Assembly: GCF_000974485.1 (NCBI RefSeq)
Contig: NZ_BBOM01000008.1
Location: 248,001-312,000, forward strand
Length of the DNA stretch: 64,000 nucleotides
Direction: 5' to 3'
Source: Streptomyces sp. NBRC 109706
Lineage (GTDB): Bacteria; Actinomycetota; Actinomycetes; Streptomycetales; Streptomycetaceae
Each line of letters begins with the position of its first letter. Position 1 is the stretch's first letter. The notes under the pieces are model-generated. The model saw only the letters and a program-made list of their open reading frames with translations, ran no database searches and had not been told where the DNA came from. Shown here in pieces: positions 7,771 through 15,771 of the stretch. The position numbers and the translations under genes are program-made.

Positions 7771-8751
7771 GTGACGCTCGACTCAGCCCACCCCACCGGC
7801 AGATCTGGCGACTGGACCGACGCCCGATTGATTTACGCGTTGGAGGAGGTCGTCGAGACCGAGTTGAACCGCCACCTCAAGGTGGCCAAGGACTGGATGC
7901 CGCACGAGTACGTGCCCTGGAGCCAGGGCCGTGACTTCGACGGTCCGATGGGCGGCGAGCCCTGGTCGCTCGACCAGTCGAAGGTCACCGACGTCGGCCG
8001 TACGGCGCTGGTGGTCAACCTGCTGACCGAGGACAACCTGCCCAGCTACCACCACGAGATCGCCTCGATCTTCGGTCGGGAGGGCGCCTGGGGCACCTGG
8101 GTGCACCGCTGGACGGCGGAGGAGGGGCGGCACGGCATCGTGCTGCGTGACTATCTCCTCACCACGCGTGCGGTCGACCCGGTCCAGCTGGAGAACTTCC
8201 GGATGGCCCATATGTCGGAGGGCTTCGAGTCCGACAACGCGCACTCCATGCTGCACTCCGTCGCCTATGTAGCCTTCCAGGAACTGGCCACCCGTATATC
8301 GCACCGGAACACCGGCCACGAGTCGGGAGACCCCCTCTGCGACCGGCTGCTGGCCCGGATCGCCACCGACGAGAACCTGCACATGGTCTTCTACCGCAAC
8401 CTGCTCCGCGCGGCCTTCGAGATCGCGCCGGACCAGACCATGCGGGCCGTGCGCGACGTGGTGGTCGACTTCCGGATGCCGGGCCACGGCATCCCCGGCT
8501 TCGAGCGGGCCGCCGCCCGGATGGCCATCGGCGGCATCTACAACCTGCGCATCCACCACGATGACGTGATCCAGCCTGTGCTCCGCTACCTCAAGGTGAT
8601 GGAGATCACGGGGCTCAGCCCCGAGGGGCTGAAGGCCCAGGACGAGCTGGGCACCTTCCTGGGGGGCCTGGACGCCGAGGCCCGGGTCTTCGACGAGCGG
8701 CTGGCCGCCCGGCGGGCCAGGATAGAGGCCCGCGCGGCGCGCCAGGACTGA
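7771..8751 (+). CDS. Acyl-ACP desaturase (fatty-acid desaturase type 2)
   Basis: 326 residues, a soluble di-iron stearoyl-ACP-type desaturase that introduces a cis double bond into acyl-ACP. The iron ligands are visible: EEVVETELNRH in the first helix, the HHE of NLPSYHHEI, EEGRH, and DENLHMVFYRN. The remainder is collinear with streptomycete DesA-like proteins as I remember them. The start is GTG 7771, with GGGAG at 7761-7765; an ATG at 7753 is in frame but badly placed. A tandem operator overlaps its promoter, so control by membrane or acyl status is likely. The redox partner is not encoded nearby. Confidence 0.9.
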   Translation: MTLDSAHPTGRSGDWTDARLIYALEEVVETELNRHLKVAKDWMPHEYVPWSQGRDFDGPMGGEPWSLDQSKVTDVGRTALVVNLLTEDNLPSYHHEIASIFGREGAWGTWVHRWTAEEGRHGIVLRDYLLTTRAVDPVQLENFRMAHMSEGFESDNAHSMLHSVAYVAFQELATRISHRNTGHESGDPLCDRLLARIATDENLHMVFYRNLLRAAFEIAPDQTMRAVRDVVVDFRMPGHGIPGFERAAARMAIGGIYNLRIHHDDVIQPVLRYLKVMEITGLSPEGLKAQDELGTFLGGLDAEARVFDERLAARRARIEARAARQD

Positions 8752-8758
8752 CCTGGTC

Positions 8759-8808
8759 GGCCGCGCCCGGAAGCGGCGCGGCCGGCCCGGCCACCGAGGG
8801 GCCGGGCC
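8759..8808 (+). terminator. Double hairpin terminator after desaturase
   Basis: Two adjacent 9-base perfect stems: GGCCGCGCC/GGCGCGGCC (8759-8783) and GGCCCGGCC/GGCCGGGCC (8784-8808). They end transcription between the desaturase and the next promoter at 8823. Confidence 0.6.
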
Positions 8809-8822
8809 GGGGCGGTAGTCGC

Positions 8823-8851
8823 TTGCCCCGGCCCGACGGCCCTCGTAAACT
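8823..8851 (+). promoter_or_regulatory. Predicted promoter of ABC-F gene
   Basis: -35 TTGCCC (8823-8828), 17-base spacer, -10 TAAACT (8846-8851), a good vegetative-type match. Transcription from about 8858 would give a leader of roughly 250 bases before the ABC-F start. Confidence 0.55.
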
Positions 8852-8857
8852 CATCAG

Positions 8858-9105
8858 CGTCTCTGTTGTCGGCGTCGGGGGTTCCGTTGCGTATCTGAGG
8901 TCATGACACCGCGAGCCCATCGGCCCGTGCCATCCGCCGCGTCTCACGCGGTAGCACGAGTGCCACGCCGCGCGGATGACCTCGGAAGCCAACGGCATCG
9001 CTCTCCCCTCGTCGTTCTTCCTCGTCAACTCGGTGCCCGATCCGGGCCCGGTGTCTCCCTGTGTCGCCCGATATCCAGCGATATCCCCACACATGAGGAG
9101 GCCCT
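8858..9105 (+). other. Long structured leader of the ABC-F gene, possible attenuator
   Basis: About 250 untranslated bases. CATCCG(C)CGCG near 8929-8940 can pair with CGCGCGGATG near 8971-8980, and a smaller CCGCG/CGCGG hairpin sits inside. A 81-codon open frame runs from ATG 8903 and overlaps the ABC-F start. ABC-F resistance genes in actinomycetes are often induced by ribosome-stalling attenuation in such leaders, so this is a plausible antibiotic sensor; none of it is proven from sequence. Confidence 0.4.
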
Positions 9106-10719
9106 ATGTCTCATCCCGGCACCACCCATATCTCCTGCCACCGGCTGACCTTCGACTGGCCCGACGGCAGTCGGCTCTTCGACGGCCTCGACCTGGCCAT
9201 CGGCCCGGGCCGCACCGGCCTCATCGGTCTCAACGGCACCGGCAAGTCCACCCTGCTCAAGCTGATCGCCGGCGAACTCGCCCCGCTCTCCGGATCGGTG
9301 CGCGTCGAGGGGGAGATCGGCTATCTGGCGCAGCACCTCCCGTTGGACACCGCGCTCCGCGTCGACCAGGTCCTCGGTATCGACCGCACCCGGGCGGCGC
9401 TGCACGCCATCGAGGGCGGCGACGCGGCCGAGGAGCACTTCGCCGCGGTAGGCGACGACTGGGACATCGAGGAGCGCACCCGCGCCACCCTCGACCAACT
9501 CGGCCTGGCGCACATCGAACTGGACCGCCCGGTGGGACAGATCTCCGGCGGCGAGTCGGTGCTGCTGCGGCTCGCCGGACTGCTGCTGAGCGGCCCGGAC
9601 GTGCTGCTGCTGGACGAGCCCACCAACAACCTGGACCTGCGGGCCAGGGAACGTCTCTACGAGGCGATCAGATCCTGGCGCGGCGTGCTGGTCGTGGTCA
9701 GCCACGACCGTGAGCTGCTGGAACGGGTGGACCAGATCGCCGATCTGCGGGAGGGGCGGGTGATCCGCTACGGCGGCACCCTCTCCGCCTACGAGGAGGC
9801 GCTGGCCGTCGAACAGGAGGCGGCCGAGCGGACGGTGCGGGCGGCCGAGGCCGATGTCCGCCGGCAGAAGCGGGAGTTGATCGAGGCCCACGAGAAGCTG
9901 ACCGCGCGGGCCAGGGCGGGCAAGAAGGCGGGGGAGACCGCCGGGCTGCCCAAGATCGTCGCGGGCGCCAGAAAGCGCGCCGCCGAGGTCTCGGCCGGCA
10001 AACACCGCATCCTGCACGAGGAGCGGCTGGCCGAGGCCAGGGAACGCCTCACCGAGGCGGAGTCGGCGATCAGGGACGATGACGAGATCCGCGTCGACCT
10101 GCCGGGCACCGCCGTGCCGGGCCGCCGTCGAGTGCTGACCCTGCGGGAGCTTCGGCTGCGCAACGGCGCGCGGGCGGACGTCGAGGTGCTTGGCCCCGAG
10201 CGGATCGCCCTGGTCGGCACCAACGGGGCGGGCAAGAGCACCCTGTTGAACACCGTCGCCGGCCTGCTGGAGCCGGTGGCCGGCGAGGCAGTCGCCCATG
10301 TGCCGCTGCGCTATCTGCCGCAACGCCTCGACGTGCTCGACGGCGGACTGAGCATCGCCGACAACGTCCACGCCCTGGCGCCCACGGCCCGGCCGCAGCA
10401 GGTGCGCTCCCAGCTGGCGCGCTTCCTCTTCCGGAAGGAAACGCCCGACCAGCGGGTGGACACCCTCTCCGGGGGCGAGCGGTTCCGGGCCACGCTGGCC
10501 GCGTTGATGTTGGCCGAGCCCGCGCCGCAGCTGCTGCTGCTGGACGAGCCGACCAACAACCTGGACCTGGCCAGCGCGCGGCAGCTGACCTCGGCGCTCA
10601 ACTCCTTCCGGGGCGCCCTGTTGGTCGCCAGCCACGACCTGCCGTTCCTCCGGGGACTGGGCATCACCCGCTGGCTGGCCCTGGAGGAGGGGGAGTTGAC
10701 GGAGACCGGGCCCCGCTGA
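9106..10719 (+). CDS. ABC-F family ATP-binding protein
   Basis: 537 residues with two ABC ATPase domains and no membrane segments. Domain 1 has Walker A GLNGTGKSTL (about residue 43) and Walker B LLLDEPTNNLD; the charged interdomain linker lies around residues 245-330; domain 2 has Walker A GTNGAGKSTL, signature LSGGERFRATLA and Walker B LLLLDEPTNNLD. ABC-F proteins act on the ribosome as translation factors or antibiotic-protection proteins. GAGGAGG at 9095-9101 fixes the ATG. The long leader hints at drug-inducible expression, but housekeeping ABC-F proteins cannot be excluded. A stem spans the stop codon. Confidence 0.9.
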   Translation: MSHPGTTHISCHRLTFDWPDGSRLFDGLDLAIGPGRTGLIGLNGTGKSTLLKLIAGELAPLSGSVRVEGEIGYLAQHLPLDTALRVDQVLGIDRTRAALHAIEGGDAAEEHFAAVGDDWDIEERTRATLDQLGLAHIELDRPVGQISGGESVLLRLAGLLLSGPDVLLLDEPTNNLDLRARERLYEAIRSWRGVLVVVSHDRELLERVDQIADLREGRVIRYGGTLSAYEEALAVEQEAAERTVRAAEADVRRQKRELIEAHEKLTARARAGKKAGETAGLPKIVAGARKRAAEVSAGKHRILHEERLAEARERLTEAESAIRDDDEIRVDLPGTAVPGRRRVLTLRELRLRNGARADVEVLGPERIALVGTNGAGKSTLLNTVAGLLEPVAGEAVAHVPLRYLPQRLDVLDGGLSIADNVHALAPTARPQQVRSQLARFLFRKETPDQRVDTLSGGERFRATLAALMLAEPAPQLLLLDEPTNNLDLASARQLTSALNSFRGALLVASHDLPFLRGLGITRWLALEEGELTETGPR

Positions 10720-10732
10720 GGCTGCGGGGCCC
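10708..10732. terminator. Hairpin across the ABC-F stop codon
   Basis: A perfect 9-base stem, GGGCCCCGC (10708-10716) with GCGGGGCCC (10724-10732); the TGA is in the loop. It separates two convergent genes and may serve both. Confidence 0.55.
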
Positions 10733-10764
10733 GGCCCTCCCCTGCGCCGCCCGGCGCGGGCGGG

Positions 10765-12531
10765 TCAGGTGATCTGACCGGCCTGCAGCCGGGCGTAGGC
10801 GCCGCCACGCCGGAGCAGATCGGCGTGGCCGCCGATCTCCGAGATCCGGCCGTGCTCCATGACCACGATCCGGTCGGCGTTGCGGACCGTGGACAGGCGG
10901 TGGGCCACGACGAAGACCGTCCGCCCGCGCATCAGCCGGTCCATCGCGTCCTGCACCAACGCCTCCGAACGGGTGTCAAGGGCGGAGGTGGCCTCGTCGA
11001 GCACCAGCACCCGGGGGTCGCGGATCAATGCCCGGGCGATGGCGATGCGTTGGCGCTGCCCTCCGGAGAGGCGGGCGCCGCGCTCGCCGACGACCGTGTC
11101 GAGCCCTTCGGGCAGCCGCTCGACGAACTCCAGGGCGTTGGCGTCCCGCAGCGCCGCCCGGACCTGCGCGGCCTTCACATCCGGCATGCCGTAGCCGACG
11201 TTCTCCGAGATGGTGCCCTCGAAGAGCACCGACTCCTGGGGGACCACCGACAGGAAGCGGCGGTAGCTGCGGAGGTCGAGCGTGCTCATGTCGGCGCCGT
11301 CCAGCAGGATCCGCCCCGAGACCGGCCTGATGAAGCCGATCAGCAGGTTGAGCACCGTGGACTTGCCGGCCCCCGACGCCCCCACCAGGGCGATCGTCTC
11401 CCCGGGCGGCACGGTGAGATCGAAGTCCACCACGGCCGCGGGGCCGTCCCCCTCGTAGCGGTAGGTGACGTTCTCGAAGCGCAGTTGCCCCTTGACCGCC
11501 TCGACCTGGGTCTTGCCCGCGTTGACCTCCAGGTCGGGGGCCTGGAGCACCTCGCCGGCCGAGCGGACGGACTCAAGGCCCTTGCTGATGATGGGGGCAA
11601 GACCCATCAGCATCGTCATGGAACCGGTCAGGGTGGTGAAGAAGGTGCTCAGCATCACCACATCGCCCGCGGTGATCGGCAGCCAGGCATAGTACGAGAC
11701 GGTCGCGGCGCCGGCGAGGAAACCGATGCCGATGGCGTTGAGCAGAATCCAGGCGAGCGCGCCGAAGTGTCCGTTCAACAGGTCCAGCCGTATGCCGGAA
11801 CGGAGCACCTGGCTCAGCGAGTTGTCCACCCGGCCCAGGGCCGTGCGCTCCAGGCCGTGCGCCCGGGTGACGGGGATCAGGCTGGTCATCTCGCCGACCC
11901 GGGTGGAGAGTTGCTCCACCTCCTTGCGGAACTGCGCGTTCCTGGTGCGCAGTCGGGTGCGCAGCCGGCGCACCAGCAGGGCGGCGGCCGGCACGATGAT
12001 CACAAAGGCGGGCAGCGCCGACGGCACCCGCACCGCGATCACCGCGAGCCCGCCGACCAGGGTGATGATGGCGGCGAGCCCGGTGTCGGCGCTCTGCTGG
12101 GAGGACACCTCGATGTTCTCCACATCCCGGATCACCTTGGTCTGGAGGGCGCTCGCGCTGACCCGGGAGTGATAGCCGATCGAGAGTTCCTGCATGCGGC
12201 GGCAGAGCGCGGAGCGCAGCTTGGTGCCCACGCGGCGCACGCTGCCGTGCATGCACCGGACATAGAGCAGGTGCGTGGGGTAGTTGAGCATCAGGACCAC
12301 CAGCAACACCAGGGTGTTGGTGCCCAACTCCTCGATGGGACGGCGCTCCACCACGATGTCGATGATGTTGGCGGTGACCAGAGGCAGCAGCCACACCGGG
12401 CTGTGCTTGACGATGAACGCCAAGACGGCGACCAGGATCCGGAGGCGGTCGTCCCGGAAGAGGTAGGCGAGGGTCCGCACCGGATGCTCCCCCCGGTAGC
12501 GATGCTCCAGGGGGCCTTGCGGAAGAGCCAT
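10765..12531 (-). CDS. ABC exporter, fused membrane and ATPase domains
   Basis: About 588 residues: six transmembrane helices over roughly residues 25-310, then the ATPase domain with Walker A GASGAGKSTVL, Q-loop SVVPQESVLF, signature LSGGQRQRIAIARAL and Walker B VLVLDEATSALD. This is a half-size type IV exporter that works as a homodimer or heterodimer; drugs, lipids or peptides are possible cargo. The start is ATG 12531 (MALPQGPLEHRY), about 10 bases after GGAG; the frame stays open to 12597. It stands alone on the minus strand with no partner half-transporter, so a homodimer is likelier. An AT-richer upstream region holds an inverted repeat. Confidence 0.9.
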   Translation of the reverse strand: MALPQGPLEHRYRGEHPVRTLAYLFRDDRLRILVAVLAFIVKHSPVWLLPLVTANIIDIVVERRPIEELGTNTLVLLVVLMLNYPTHLLYVRCMHGSVRRVGTKLRSALCRRMQELSIGYHSRVSASALQTKVIRDVENIEVSSQQSADTGLAAIITLVGGLAVIAVRVPSALPAFVIIVPAAALLVRRLRTRLRTRNAQFRKEVEQLSTRVGEMTSLIPVTRAHGLERTALGRVDNSLSQVLRSGIRLDLLNGHFGALAWILLNAIGIGFLAGAATVSYYAWLPITAGDVVMLSTFFTTLTGSMTMLMGLAPIISKGLESVRSAGEVLQAPDLEVNAGKTQVEAVKGQLRFENVTYRYEGDGPAAVVDFDLTVPPGETIALVGASGAGKSTVLNLLIGFIRPVSGRILLDGADMSTLDLRSYRRFLSVVPQESVLFEGTISENVGYGMPDVKAAQVRAALRDANALEFVERLPEGLDTVVGERGARLSGGQRQRIAIARALIRDPRVLVLDEATSALDTRSEALVQDAMDRLMRGRTVFVVAHRLSTVRNADRIVVMEHGRISEIGGHADLLRRGGAYARLQAGQIT

Positions 12532-12658
12532 GACAGCAGCACTCCAACGTCCAGGAAATGGGTCGGGATGACCTTGCCCCTGATACGTCTCGAACACTCA
12601 CCGAAATGGTGCCTGGAAGTGGACTCTGCCCTATTCCTTATGGTTCGGGGTAATTCAT

Positions 12659-12683
12659 ATACATCGTGATAGTAGGCATGTAT
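12659..12683. promoter_or_regulatory. Inverted repeat ATACAT-N13-ATGTAT
   Basis: Perfect 6-base arms in the AT-rich island about 130 bases upstream of the ABC exporter. Spacing and composition would suit a dimeric repressor of an efflux gene, but no regulator gene is adjacent. Confidence 0.3.
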
Positions 12684-12772
12684 GGGGCTGCCTGTACCGA
12701 AAGGTACCAGGTGGTCGCCCACCCGCAGTCAGATTTCTCAACTTCCGTATATTCGCGACACAGAGGCGCCCT

Positions 12773-12796
12773 CGCACCGGCGCTCGCGCCGGTGCG
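12773..12796 (-). terminator. Hairpin downstream of zinc-ribbon gene
   Basis: CGCACCGGCGC (12773-12783) and GCGCCGGTGCG (12786-12796) are perfect 11-base arms around a tiny loop, about 75 bases beyond the stop of the minus-strand zinc-ribbon gene. Confidence 0.5.
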
Positions 12797-12872
12797 TCGA
12801 TTCCCCGGGGGTTCACCACCACGCGCCCGCCCGGACGGGTGAGCCCCGTGGGGCGTCGCTCACCGCTCCGGC

Positions 12873-13094
12873 TCAGGCGGCCTCGTAGCGGATCTGAGGG
12901 TCGAGGAACATCTGGACATGGCCGCACTGCGCGCAGATCAGGCCGGTCGCCGACTTGTTCGCCCAGTCCAGGCCGAAGAAGCTCATCCCGGTGCTGTTGA
13001 GCTTGATCTCCCGCTCGTTGAAGAGGTGGTAGCGGCAGAAGGGGCAGTGCACCTGCTGGTTGCCCACGAACACGCGCATCGGGCTCTGCGCCAT
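12873..13094 (-). CDS. Small zinc-ribbon protein
   Basis: 73 residues (MAQSPMRVFVGNQQ...). Two CXXC pairs, CPFC at about residues 17-20 and CAQC at about 53-56, form a zinc ribbon; the segment between contains LFNEREIKLNSTG and FFGLDWANKSATG. Similar small proteins are conserved in streptomycetes and are taken as nucleic-acid- or protein-binding; no function is established that I know of. AGGAGGCCGCC directly precedes the ATG at 13094, so the open extension up to 13265 is not coding. It diverges from the ATPase gene at 13459. Confidence 0.8.
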   Translation of the reverse strand: MAQSPMRVFVGNQQVHCPFCRYHLFNEREIKLNSTGMSFFGLDWANKSATGLICAQCGHVQMFLDPQIRYEAA

Positions 13095-13458
13095 GGCGGC
13101 CTCCTGGTCGGGGGTCTCTCGACCCGTCGCGAATGTGATGATCATGCCATCGCCGTCCGTCGCCACCCAAGGCGGGCACGGAGCGGACGCTCGGCCCCGG
13201 CGGTTGAGCCGGGCGCGGCGGAGCGAAACGTTGCGCCCGGGGTGAACGGTCGGTAGGCATGTCAACTCTGTCTTAAGCGAAGCAAATTGGTCGAACTCCG
13301 CCTTGTTCCTCGCGAGTTTCGTTCACCCGGTCATGTAGCGCTGGCACATGCCAACACTCGACAGAGCAAGGCCATCCGCACCCGGCCCCCGTCGGGAAGC
13401 GTGCGTGGTTGGCCAGGACCGTTCCCCGAAGCACCCCGATACCCCAGGAGAGGGGCCC
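13095..13458. other. Divergent intergenic region, zinc-ribbon / ATPase
   Basis: About 360 bases without a supported gene, AT-richer around 13255-13330. It contains CATGT/ACATG arms (13333-13351) and AACTC/GAGTT arms (about 13294-13318), and a weak match TTCACCCGGT (13322-13331) to the TTCACTCGAT motif found at 30591. It presumably carries two divergent promoters. Confidence 0.4.
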
Positions 13459-13989
13459 GTGTCGAACATCATGGACAGGTCATCGGACGCGCCGCCGCAC
13501 CCCGCCCAAGCCCTGCCGACCCCGGCCTGGCAGGGCACCTGGCGCTTCACCCTTCCCCCCACCGACAGCTCGGTGCCCCAGGCCCGGCACGCCGTTCGCG
13601 ATCTGCTGCGTCGACGATCCGCACCGCTCACGGACGAGCGGACCCACGGACTGATGCTGATCCTCTCCGAGCTGGTCACCAACGCTGTGCGGCACGCGGC
13701 CCTGCTCACCCCCGAGATCGGCGTCGAGGTGACCGTCGATCCGTACTGGGTCTGGGTCCGGGTCGAGGACGGCCACCCCTACCGCCCGCACGCGCTGGCC
13801 GCGTCCCCCGAGCGACAGCGCACCGGAGGGCGCGGGCTGCTCCTGGTGCAGGCCACCGCCCAGGAGGCCGGCGGCTCCTGCGGAGTGCGGGCCACCGCCG
13901 GCGGCGGCAAGGTGATCTGGGCCGTGCTCCCGCTGGACCGCCCCACCGGCTGGCCGACTACCAGCCCGCCGCCCCGGCCAGCTCCCTGA
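13459..13989 (+). CDS. ATP-binding anti-sigma-factor-like protein (HATPase_c)
   Basis: 176 residues, a second orphan GHKL ATPase of the RsbW type. The N-box is LILSELVTNAVRHA (about residues 67-80), the ATP-binding Asp sits in VRVEDGHP, and GGRGLLLVQATAQ is the glycine loop. Compared with the copy at 4318 it has a Pro-rich N-terminal extension and an Ala/Pro tail. The start is GTG 13459 with GGAGAGGGG upstream; the frame is open back to 13348. Its last 32 bases overlap the 3' end of idi on the other strand. Confidence 0.83.
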   Translation: MSNIMDRSSDAPPHPAQALPTPAWQGTWRFTLPPTDSSVPQARHAVRDLLRRRSAPLTDERTHGLMLILSELVTNAVRHAALLTPEIGVEVTVDPYWVWVRVEDGHPYRPHALAASPERQRTGGRGLLLVQATAQEAGGSCGVRATAGGGKVIWAVLPLDRPTGWPTTSPPPRPAP

Positions 13990-14524
13990 CCGCCGGCCCG
14001 GCGGCGTCCAGCACGGTGCCGAACCAGGCGGAGAACGCGCTCCCGGCCCGTAGCCCGGCCAGCTCGCCCGGGGTGACGAAGGCCGTCTCGGCGATCTCCT
14101 CCGGATCGGGCCGCAGCGGCTGCCGCACCACCCCGGCGAAGAGGTGGTTGTACTCCTGCTCCACCAGCCCTGAGACCGGATCGGGGTGGTTGTACCGCAC
14201 GGTGCCGGCCTCCCGCAGCAGGCTCGGCGCCGCGCCCAGCTCCTCGAACGTCCGGCGGGCCGCCGCCAGGAACGGCGCCTCGCCGGGGAGCGGATGGCCA
14301 CAGCAGGTGTTCGACCACACGCCGGGGGAGTGGTACTTGCCGAGCGCGCGGCGCTGCAGCAACAGCCGACCCGCGTCGTCGAGGAGGAACACCGAGAACG
14401 CGCGGTGCAGCCGACCGGGCGCCTGGTGGGCGGAGAGCTTCTCCGCCGTCCCGACGGTGTGGCCGTCCTCGTCGACGAGTTCGAGCAGGATCGGCTCGGT
14501 CGACACGGCTGCGCGGTGGGACAT
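13958..14524 (-). CDS. idi: Isopentenyl-diphosphate delta-isomerase type I
   Basis: 188 residues of the Nudix-fold isomerase that interconverts IPP and DMAPP. The catalytic Cys is in NTCCGHPLPGE (about C75), metal ligands are the His residues of TAEKLSAH and HRAF, and the catalytic Glu lies in VEQEYNHLF (about E124). This makes the starter units needed by the polyprenyl synthase and squalene genes 10 kb away. The start is ATG 14524 (MSHRAAVSTE); the frame stays open far upstream without homologous sequence. Its 3' end overlaps that of the ATPase gene. Confidence 0.93.
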   Translation of the reverse strand: MSHRAAVSTEPILLELVDEDGHTVGTAEKLSAHQAPGRLHRAFSVFLLDDAGRLLLQRRALGKYHSPGVWSNTCCGHPLPGEAPFLAAARRTFEELGAAPSLLREAGTVRYNHPDPVSGLVEQEYNHLFAGVVRQPLRPDPEEIAETAFVTPGELAGLRAGSAFSAWFGTVLDAAGPAVRELAGAAGW

Positions 14525-14627
14525 GGCCACCAGTTCCTCACTCCCGGATGCGGGCCTCGGGATGCCCCTGGCCCCGTACCAGTGTGCCGCACGCGCGCGT
14601 CGTGCCCGGTCGGAGCGGTCGGAGGCT

Positions 14628-15572
14628 TCAGTGGCAGAGGCCGACCTCGTGTGCCTTGTGGCCCGAGGGTTCGAGTTGGAAGGTGCAGTGCTCCACCGCG
14701 AAGTGATCGCCCAGACAGCGCTGCAGCTCGTGCAGCGTGCGCTCGTGCCCCACCTCGTCCAGCACCTCGCGGCTGACCACGACATGGGCCGAGAGGACGG
14801 GCATCCCTGAGGTGATCGTCCACACATGGAGATCGTGCACACCCTCGACGCCCGGCAGCCCCAGGATGTGCTCACGCACCTCGGCCACCCGCAGGTCCTT
14901 GGGTGCCGTCTCCAGCAGCACGTCCACGGCCTCCTTGGCCAGCTTGACCGTGCGCGGCACGATCAGCAGCGCGATCAGCAACGAGGCGACCGGATCCGCC
15001 CGCTGCCAACCGGTGATCATGATCACCAGCGCCGCCACGATCACCGCCAGCGAACCCAGCGCGTCCGCCAACACCTCAAGGAAGGCGCCGCGCACGTTCA
15101 GGCTCTCCCGTTGGCCCCGCATCAGCAGCGCCAACGAGACGCAGTTGAGAGCCAGGCCGACGACACCGAACACCAGCGTGGTCGCGCCCGGCACCTCGCT
15201 CGGCTCCCGCAGCTGGTCGATGGACTCCATCAGGATGTAGCCGCCGACACCGAAGAGCAGCAGGCAGTTGAGCAGCGCGGCGAGGATCTCCATCCGCGCC
15301 AGCCCGAACGTGCGCCGCTCGCCGGTGCTGGGGCGGTTGGCGAAGTGGATCGCGACCAGCGCCATCCCGATGCCCACCGCGTCCGTCGCCACATGCCCCG
15401 CGTCCGCGAGCAGCGCCAGCGAGCCGGTGATCGCGGCGCCGATCAGCTCGGCCACCAGCAGCAGCCCCGCGATGCCCAGCGCGATCCACAGCCGCCCCCG
15501 GTAGGCGGCCCCCTGCGTTCCGCCGCCGCCCGACGGCCCCCCGCCGTGGCCGTGGTGATGCCCCGCGCCCAT
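14628..15572 (-). CDS. Cation diffusion facilitator (CDF) metal efflux transporter
   Basis: 314 residues. A His/Gly-rich N-terminus (GHHHGHGG) precedes six transmembrane helices; the metal site is formed by the LLADAGHVATDA helix (H and D ligands) and LADALGSLAV. A cytoplasmic C-terminal domain with VHDLHVWTITSG follows. CDF proteins export Zn, Cd, Co or similar divalent ions by proton exchange. GGAGGGG precedes the ATG at 15572. The gene lies about 100 bases upstream of idi on the same strand; I see no metal-regulator gene beside it. Confidence 0.92.
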   Translation of the reverse strand: MGAGHHHGHGGGPSGGGGTQGAAYRGRLWIALGIAGLLLVAELIGAAITGSLALLADAGHVATDAVGIGMALVAIHFANRPSTGERRTFGLARMEILAALLNCLLLFGVGGYILMESIDQLREPSEVPGATTLVFGVVGLALNCVSLALLMRGQRESLNVRGAFLEVLADALGSLAVIVAALVIMITGWQRADPVASLLIALLIVPRTVKLAKEAVDVLLETAPKDLRVAEVREHILGLPGVEGVHDLHVWTITSGMPVLSAHVVVSREVLDEVGHERTLHELQRCLGDHFAVEHCTFQLEPSGHKAHEVGLCH

Positions 15573-15771
15573 GTGTGCCCACCCCTCCTTGGTCGACTTC
15601 CCCCACAGTGAACTACGGGGAGGGGGTATCGGGCAACGCTGCACTGAACACCGTTGTCATGTGCTCTGACCTGCGGGTTTGCCCAACGGGCGGAGGGTGG
15701 GCGCGACCTGCGACGATGCCGGACGTCGGCTGCCGGACGGGCGGTGCCGGGTGCCGGGTGCCGGCGGACCG

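Larger units (their letters stand above)
12532..12872. other. 340-base gap upstream of the ABC exporter
   Basis: No gene seen. It holds the exporter's presumed promoter in an unusually AT-rich stretch (about 12630-12690), an inverted repeat (12659-12683) and, nearer the zinc-ribbon gene, a hairpin (12773-12796) that probably ends that gene's transcript. Confidence 0.5.

Noticed and set aside
15573..15640. CsoR- or ArsR-type metal operator before the CDF gene
   Set aside because: TACCCCCTCCCCGTA on the minus strand looks suggestive, but its halves are not complementary, so it is not the inverted repeat such regulators need.
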